A DNA stretch of 64,000 nt from Thermothielavioides terrestris NRRL 8126. Lineage: Eukaryota > Ascomycota > Sordariomycetes > Sordariales > Chaetomiaceae. Under the pieces are notes generated by a model. That model was not told the origin of the DNA and did not search any database. It worked only from the letters and a program-made list of their open reading frames with translations. Of this stretch, positions 57,322 to 64,000 are shown one piece after another. Location of the stretch: assembly GCF_000226115.1 (NCBI RefSeq), contig NC_016457.1:2046001-2110000 (forward strand), in the 5' to 3' direction. Each line of letters starts with the position of its first letter. Position 1 is the stretch's first letter. The position numbers were made by a program, and so were the translations under genes.

Positions 57322-58218
57322 TTTTGGGTTCTGATGCCCTTCGAAAAGTAAACAAGCGTGTGTTTGTTGCTGGTTCTGCCGGTTTTTCTCTATGAGTGTG
57401 CCGAATACGTCCCACTCTCCGTTTAACCCTCCGCAGATGTGGGCGATGAACGGTTGCAATGACGAGTACGAACCAAGGAAGGAGCAACGTTGAACAACAA
57501 CCTGTGCTGTGGGGACAAGCCGAGGTTATCGTCGGAGTTCAAAGAAGGAAAGGGCATCCCGAGGGTACATGCATGTCGCACAAGTCCGCCGGTCACCCCG
57601 GTCCCCCACGGTATGCGGGGTTGCCGGGAAGCGACTTCCTCCACTGATCCGCTGAAGGCCGGAGCCGCCGATCGGCATCGGCCCGAGCCCCTGTCTGCCT
57701 TTGGGCCAGGGGCCAGCGTGTGGGTACGCACGCAGCGGACTAGTGAAGTTACACTACAGCCCAGACGGTATCGTGGTATCCTGGGGTAGGTTCTCTGTTC
57801 CGGCGGAGAGAGGAGCATATCACGGGAAAGCGGGTACACGAGTGATTGATATCAAGTAATCCGCAATCGTTTGCGGAAGGCAGAGCAAAGTTGAGAAGTA
57901 AAATAAATAACAAGGACATCTCAATTCCAGATCCCAGGGACGCGAGTGTCTCCGGATTACAACTCAAGCAGTAGTCCCGCCTGTCCCGGCCAATCCCGCT
58001 GCGCCCCTGCACACCGGCAGCCGCACCCTCCATATATCCATACACAATTGTACTCCGTACACGGCCGACAACCCCAGTAAGAGAGGGGAAAATAAAGTAA
58101 ATGCCAAACAAGCCAAACCGAGAAAAAAATCCCCATGACCGAACGAAACCAGAGCCATACCAAGCCCATTGCCATTGCGCCTTCACCCCCACCTCCACAC
58201 CCTTGCCCGCTCTCCGGC
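57322..58218. other. Spacer between acetoacetyl-CoA synthetase and TRA1
   Basis: About 900 bp with the promoter of the ligase gene and the 3' UTR of TRA1 on the same strand. A TACTCCGTA motif lies at 58051-58059. No gene seen. Confidence 0.45.
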
Positions 58219-61200
58219 TTAGAGATAAGGCATCCATAACGCATCGCACAGCGCCAGGTTCATCGGATTGACCGCCTTGGCCACGAGGTCAATGACCGTC
58301 TGGTGCGCCGGCAGGTTGCCCGCGGGCGCCTGGGCGAGCGACACAGCCTTCTTGACGATCATATCGCTGTTGGCCTGCACCGTCTCGCGCAGTTGGTTCT
58401 CTGTCAGGGTCATGGCGCGCGACGAGCTCGTGAACCAGTACATCATCTCGTCGCGCACGAACAGCGTGAGCGCGTGCTCGAGCTGCTGCTCCGGCTCCGC
58501 CAGGCAGCGCGCGATGGCCATGACCGAGCAAGCAAAGATGCCCTCGGTCGCCAGCGGGCCCATGAGCGTCTGCAGGTTGGGCGTCAGCCGGAACGGGACT
58601 GGTTCCTGGTTGTGGAAGTACGGCCGGTTCGCCGCCATGAACGAGATCAGCTCCGAGCCCCAGATGTTGCCAGACCGGCGCGCGATGTTCATCTTGTGCG
58701 GGTACCGCTTGTCGATGTGCAGGATGTACGTCATGAACGTCAGCGCCGCCAGCTGGTACGAGAAGCGCCGCCGGAAGAGCCAGAACTCGGAAAAGTCCGG
58801 AAACACGAGCTGGAAATACTCGAGGACCACCGTGTTGTCCACAAACTTCTCCTGGATCGCCCGCAGCACCTCCAGCCGCGTTGTGACGGCGTGCTCCGCC
58901 GGTTTCTGTGACTCGTGCCTGATTAGCCTGTCTGTCTGTCTTCCGACGACGCCGGGTTTGCCCAGCACTTACCGCGACCTTCACATCCGCCAGCCCCCGC
59001 AGCTTCTCCATCGTGTAGAGTACCGGTTCGTCCTTGGACACGCCGTGCCGCCGGCAGTGATCTTCGTAGACCCCCTGCAGCGTGATGTAAGACGGGTCGT
59101 CCTGCACAATCCTGATGTGAGGCGCCAGAGGCACCATGAGCGGCAGCGTGAACTGCAGATCGCGCCGGCGACTCTCCTTCTTATGAGCCAGCGTCTGGTT
59201 GAGCTGGCGGAACAGCTGCAAGATCCGTTCCTCACGTCGGCAGTGTCGCGCTGCCGGATGCTGCACGGCGAACGCATGCACGCTGCCGTCATGCCCGCGA
59301 ATCCTGAGGCGCCGGTGCGACGCGCCAATCGTGCGCACGAGGTCGACGTTGGGCAGGAACCTGTCGATGCGCACGAAGTCCTGGTTTTTGTCTTTGTGCT
59401 GCAGGTACTGCCCAGGGATTTCGACGTCGTCGAATTTCTGGTACCGGAACTCGCTGAGGTGCGGCGAAAAGTGCGCAAAGCTCTCAAGCGGCACCGGCGA
59501 CGGCCGCCGGTCGAGCTTCTCCTCAAACTTGTCGCGCCACTTGCGAAGGTTGTGGATGTACTCGTACATCGTCGGCTTGACTTCGACAAAGTCGGCCTCG
59601 AACGTGCCCCGGATGTGGCTTGGCAGGATCGTCTCGGCGAAACGAGTGATGTTATTCTCCGTTGCAGCAGGCAGCTTGACATCCTTGGCGTACGACGTCG
59701 GCATCCGGCTCACGTAGGCAAGGCCGTCGTTGAGAAGGGCGACGATCAACCGGTAGGCGTCCTCGTCGGGTGGACATTTGAAATGCTTCTGGATCTGATC
59801 CACCATGGTCTCCATCGACAGCGCCAGCAGCGGAAACGCCGTCTTGAGGACGCTCATAATCTCCTCGGTAAGCTCCCACGGCGGCTTCTTTTGAGCAGTG
59901 GCCCCCCGACTCTGCTCGCCCTGCGCCGCCGCGTTGGTGACCGGGGCGCCTGCATTCTCGCCTTCGGCCTTCGGCTCCGGCTTGGCTTGCCCGCTCGCTT
60001 CCCCGTTGGCTGTTGCCGGACGGGAATCCGCGCCGCCAGCCGCGGACTCTTTCTTAGGCAGGTGTGGAGAACCGTTCGGCTTGTTAGCCGCAGCGGCCTG
60101 AGCGCGCCTTCCCCGCTCCTTCTCTTGACTTCTCTTGATTGTCAGCATGTCCTCGCGGTTCGTCCTGAGCTGGAAGTAGAGCGCCTGCGGGTACGTCTTG
60201 GCTATCTTGAGGAGGATGTTCTGGACCCTGGGTCCCTCTTTGTAGCCGAGCCCGACCAGAAGTTGCGGGATGTACGTAATCCACCACCAGACGGCGATCT
60301 CGCCCTTGAAATCGTCGAACCCTGCCGCGATCGTGCCGTTCGCGTCGTCGAGGCTCAGCAACCACAGGATCCGTGCAATCAGCTTTCGCGACTTGTGGTT
60401 CTTGTAGCTCGACGCGGCCTGCAGGTAACTGGTGAGCGCCTGCTTAGCCGCCCCAAGGTCCGCCGGGTTTTCCTTGAACTTCCTGTCGTTGAAGTAGCCC
60501 CACTCCGCCCACGCCTTCGCCGCCGTGATGTCGAAGTAAAGAGCCGTGCCGTACGCGCTATCGGCCTCGTCCTTTTGACCGAGCTTCTCCAGGAACATGC
60601 CCTTCAACGTGTAGAACTCGGCTTTCTGCGGCGCGCTGAAGTAGTTGAGATTCGTGTTGTTGATCACGTCCAACCCGCTCGACAATTCCTCCGGGTTCTG
60701 GTAGTGGCACCTGGCTTGCTCTCTCAGCTTCAGGAACGCCTCCTGAATCTCGATATTAGGCAGGGTGTAGATGCGGCTCAGCTGGCTGATGCAGACATCC
60801 GGCAGGGCGTGCTTCCTCGCCACGTGGGCAAACCGGTTGATGATCCATGCCGTCTCGTGGTATCCCCGGTAAGCAAACGACGCGCCACCGGTATTCTGAG
60901 GCTGCTGAGGCAAAAGCTGCAGGTACGTCCCGTTGATGAGGCCAAAGATGTGTTGCCTCCAGGTCACCAGATCCTGCCATGAAACGATGTCGTCCCACAT
61001 GTTCGGGAGCCTGTCTCGCCAAGAACCGAGAAGCAACTTAAGCTCACCGGATTTGACGTCGAGATTGCTCGCATTCGTACTGGCCAGACTCTGGCAGATG
61101 ACGCTAGCATCGTGGAGCTCCACAAGCTGCTGGAAGTTCTGAAGCAACGGGACGTGAGCAGATGTGAGCCGCTTCGGCAGCTGGTGCCACTTCCTGATTG

Positions 61201-64000
61201 ACAACTGGATGGCCTCGTCGACCACCCGATTGAAGTCTTGCATGGTCTCCTGCTTGTTGTGCAGCTTCAGTAGAGACATGAAGGCTTGGAAGAAGCATCG
61301 CCTCGGGGTCGGCGCATCCATGACGCCCTTGATGAGCGTATCCAGCTGCTCGCGGTTGTCCTGGTTCTGCCAATACTCGGGATTCCGCCATGCGCACTCC
61401 AAGAGAAGGTCCTGGAAGTTCTCGTGCTTGGCGAAATCCTGCAGGATCTCCCACTGCTGAAGCTTTTGCGCGCAGAGCACCCAGTGATCCTCCCAGAGCA
61501 TGTATTCCGACTCCGAGAAGGGGATCACACCGGTTCTAGCCTTGATTTGGGCCGTCTCGTACATTCGCTGAGCCTTCTCCCACATCCCGTGTTGTTCATA
61601 CGACAAGGCCGCGTTTGTCTCGACGAACTGGCACCGGCGACGCCATGTTCCGTAGAACAAGTCATCTTCCCCAAGCGAAGCATAAAGGTCAACCAAGGCG
61701 TCAAGGTTGCTTTCCCGCACCGCCGCAGAGTCGATCTCAGGCTTGAGCGCCGCGTTCTCCAACTGACAAAGGGCCGGGTACCACACATCGTATATCTTGG
61801 CTTCGAATTTGAGAACGTGCGGCGGGATTTTGCAGTGAGGCCACGTCTTCACAGCCCCGGTGACCAATGACTGAACCACGTTGGGCCGTTTATCCATCTG
61901 GCGAGAGTGATAATCCTTCGTGAGCAGCGTCACCATTCCGCGTTCGAGTTCAGGCCGGTCCTCCTTGGCCGTCGCCGACCAGAACATTGGGAAGAGGGCA
62001 ACCCACAGCTCATGCGCAAAACTGGGGTCGATGTGTTGCAGCTGAGTCAACGGCTCAAGAATGTCACGCACTCTGATGTCGCCAAGCTCGGCAACAAAGC
62101 GCCGATGGTTCGCCATGAAAGATTCGTACTTGTCGTCGCTCATATTGGCAGGCTCGCGGGTGTCCTTGGAGTAGATGCCAAAGAGCTGGGAAATTTGCGG
62201 AACCCGGAAATCTTCAGGGTGAAGCTGGATGATAGGGTGCATGTCCACCCCGCCCAGGAGCAGCTGGGATGCTTGAGCCAGCCAGTATGAGTCCGCCAGA
62301 GTGTCCCAGTTCTGCGACAGGAGGACGTAGGCAAGCCGCGCGCTGGCTGTCTTGGGCAGGCTCCTGTCGAAGATGGCCATGAACTTGTTGCGCATCTCCA
62401 CGTCTTGGGCTCTCGTGCCGATGAGGAAGGCGTGCTCCATGCGGACTGTCAATTCCGTCCGCATGATCTTGGGATCCTCGTAGATGCGGAGAACGAGGTC
62501 GAGGAATTTCATGAGCATGGCAGGATCCTGCCGGTGCTCAAAGGAAATCATCTTATGCAGCACGGCTGTCTTTTCCTTCAGCGTCGGCCAGGTTCCTTCG
62601 GAGCGGAAGACCCAGCCTTCTACGATCTCGAGAATCTTCTCGCCGAGCGTCAAATGCAGGGACTTCTCGACGATGGTCGCCAAGACGCTGAGGAAGGGCC
62701 GCCGATTGTCCCCAAGAATCTCCATGCGCATCACGGTGACCTCAATCGCCTTGAGGATCAAGCCTGTCTGAATTTCCAGATCATAGGCGTTCATCTCCGT
62801 CGGCGCATTCGGGTCTTGCTGCGGTCGGACACCGCTGGCTTGATGAGCCAAAGCCGCATAATGGGAGACATGGTCCCGGGCGAGTTTCGACTGCAGCGAC
62901 TTCATGATGGCGGGAATGTGCTGGTCAATCGTGGACGGCTTGCGGCGTCCAAGCGACCACAAGATGTTGATGCCGGACACATAGTTCGAGGCAGCCATGC
63001 TCTCTGTAGCAATGCTCGACAGGAACATAATGATCTCCGAAGTTTGAGCTTCCGCTTCCCCGTCAGCGTCCGCATCCTCCATTGGGAGGTCCTCCGGAAC
63101 CGCATCTAGGATGCGTTTGACGATGGGTTTGATGTCTCGATCACCGTCATACTTCCTGTCAGCCATGTGCAGGCAGTCCTGAATCTCCGGGTTCTCCGAT
63201 CTCAAGCACTTCTCAAGAATCTTTTGAATCTGACCCATGTTCTTGAGAATCCACTCGTCGGACTTGAAGTTGAGGATGATGCGGACCACCTGCAAGGTGT
63301 TGATGATGTTGGTGATGAACTTGTCGTCGTATTTGTCCGTGTCAGAAGGATCGGCCGTGAGGAGAGCCGCCGACTTTTCGCTGGCCAGGACCACGTCGGT
63401 GACATTGGGGAACAGATCCACGTCCAGGTCCCCCCAGTATTGCGGCTGCAACAGGTTGTAGAGCAAAGTCAACGCCTTCTTGCAGAGCTCCGGTGAAGTC
63501 ATGGGCAGCATCGGCGTCGCAGGATCGCGAGGCTTGGCGGACGGAAGCGGGTAACGTTCGTTCAGTTGCGCGATGAACTCAACCAGGTATTTGATCATCT
63601 TATGACGGCCCATCGGAGGAATCTGGAACTCTGGTTTCTCCGGCTGCCGCACCGCCGCAGGGGACGAGCCTTGGGGGGTCTCTTCCAGCTTCCGCTTCTT
63701 GGTGTTGGGGGATTCGGAGGGGGCACGGAGAGGCTCGCTCACTTTTCCCTCCACGCGCCGCTGCTCCCATTGCCAGATCAACCACATCATGTTGAGCGCG
63801 AGCTTCCGACTCTCGTTGGACGGATTAGGCGGCGACGCCACTTTTCGAAGGCACTGGATAATCAGCATGGCGAACTTGTCCCGAGTGTGGTAGAACAGGT
63901 CCGGGTGCCGAACGAGGAAGTGGAAGATGCACGTCATCTGCTGCACGTTCTGGCTCTCTTCGGCGAGGATACGACGCGGGGCGACAGCCCAGATCGGATT
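58219..64000 (-). CDS. TRA1: Tra1 PIKK-family pseudokinase, SAGA/NuA4 activator-binding subunit (partial, C-terminal part)
   Basis: Two visible exons (64000-58973 open at the window edge, 58905-58219) encode 1,904 residues, about the C-terminal half of a protein near 3,800. Tra1 is the docking subunit by which activators recruit the SAGA and NuA4 acetyltransferases. The N-terminal visible part is HEAT solenoid ([45 protein letters not shown]). A FAT domain spans about the middle ([63 protein letters not shown]). The kinase-like region has [31 protein letters not shown] and [25 protein letters not shown], but no DFG or catalytic HxxxxN, as known for Tra1/TRRAP. The FATC end is [14 protein letters not shown] Lys/Ala/Pro-rich insert sits at about 59890-60115. 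Confidence 0.96.

Noticed and set aside
58268..60982. 904-codon open frame on the + strand
   Set aside because: It lies wholly antisense to TRA1, whose protein family match is unmistakable; long antisense frames arise from the GC-rich codon bias.

Overview
The window is about 64 kb of a filamentous ascomycete nuclear genome, most likely Sordariomycetes. Genes are dense and on both strands. Introns are short (about 50 to 80 nt), with GT...AG ends and CTRAC-like branch points. Coding sequence is GC-rich, and the proteins include fungal families such as a G1 glutamic peptidase, a LaeA-like methyltransferase and a Sordariomycete-type IES1. Intron-exon structures were deduced by hand from splice signals and reading phase; no transcript evidence was available.

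Layout. 0-13 kb: secreted G1-type peptidase (+), decayed MscS-like channel relic (-), very long disordered WW-like protein (+), an HNH-like plus APH-kinase fusion (-), and divergently the tRNA m1A58 methyltransferase TRM61 (+). 13-29 kb: 2-oxoglutarate/Fe(II) dioxygenase (-), INO80 subunit IES1 (+), ER tether SEC39 (-), hypothetical protein (-), complex I subunit NDUFS5 (+), hypothetical protein (+), OXNAD1-like flavin reductase (-). 29-46 kb: SUMO protease ULP2 (+), U3 snoRNP protein RRP9 (-), proteasome beta-4 PRE1 (+), DED1 helicase (+), ORC2 (-), mitochondrial PGP phosphatase GEP4 (+), Myb-like protein (+). 47-64 kb: CutC-like protein (+), LaeA-like methyltransferase (-), a 413-bp terminal-inverted-repeat element, APC6/CUT9 (+), acetoacetyl-CoA synthetase (-), and the C-terminal 1,904 residues of TRA1 (-), which runs off the right end.

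Most genes are conserved housekeeping functions (chromatin, replication, ribosome and tRNA processing, proteasome and SUMO, mitochondria). They do not form an operon or an obvious biosynthetic cluster. Several neighbours are divergent pairs sharing a short promoter region: HNH-APH/TRM61, RRP9/PRE1, ORC2/GEP4.

The most unusual items are: the TIR element with an 8-bp target duplication and a telomere-like core (51.7-52.1 kb); the HNH-like/APH fusion; the PRE1 start codon split by an intron; a G1 peptidase whose catalytic Gln is replaced by Arg; a six-copy 11-mer array in front of the CutC gene; and the multi-frameshift MscS relic. I found no tRNA, rRNA or CRISPR features.
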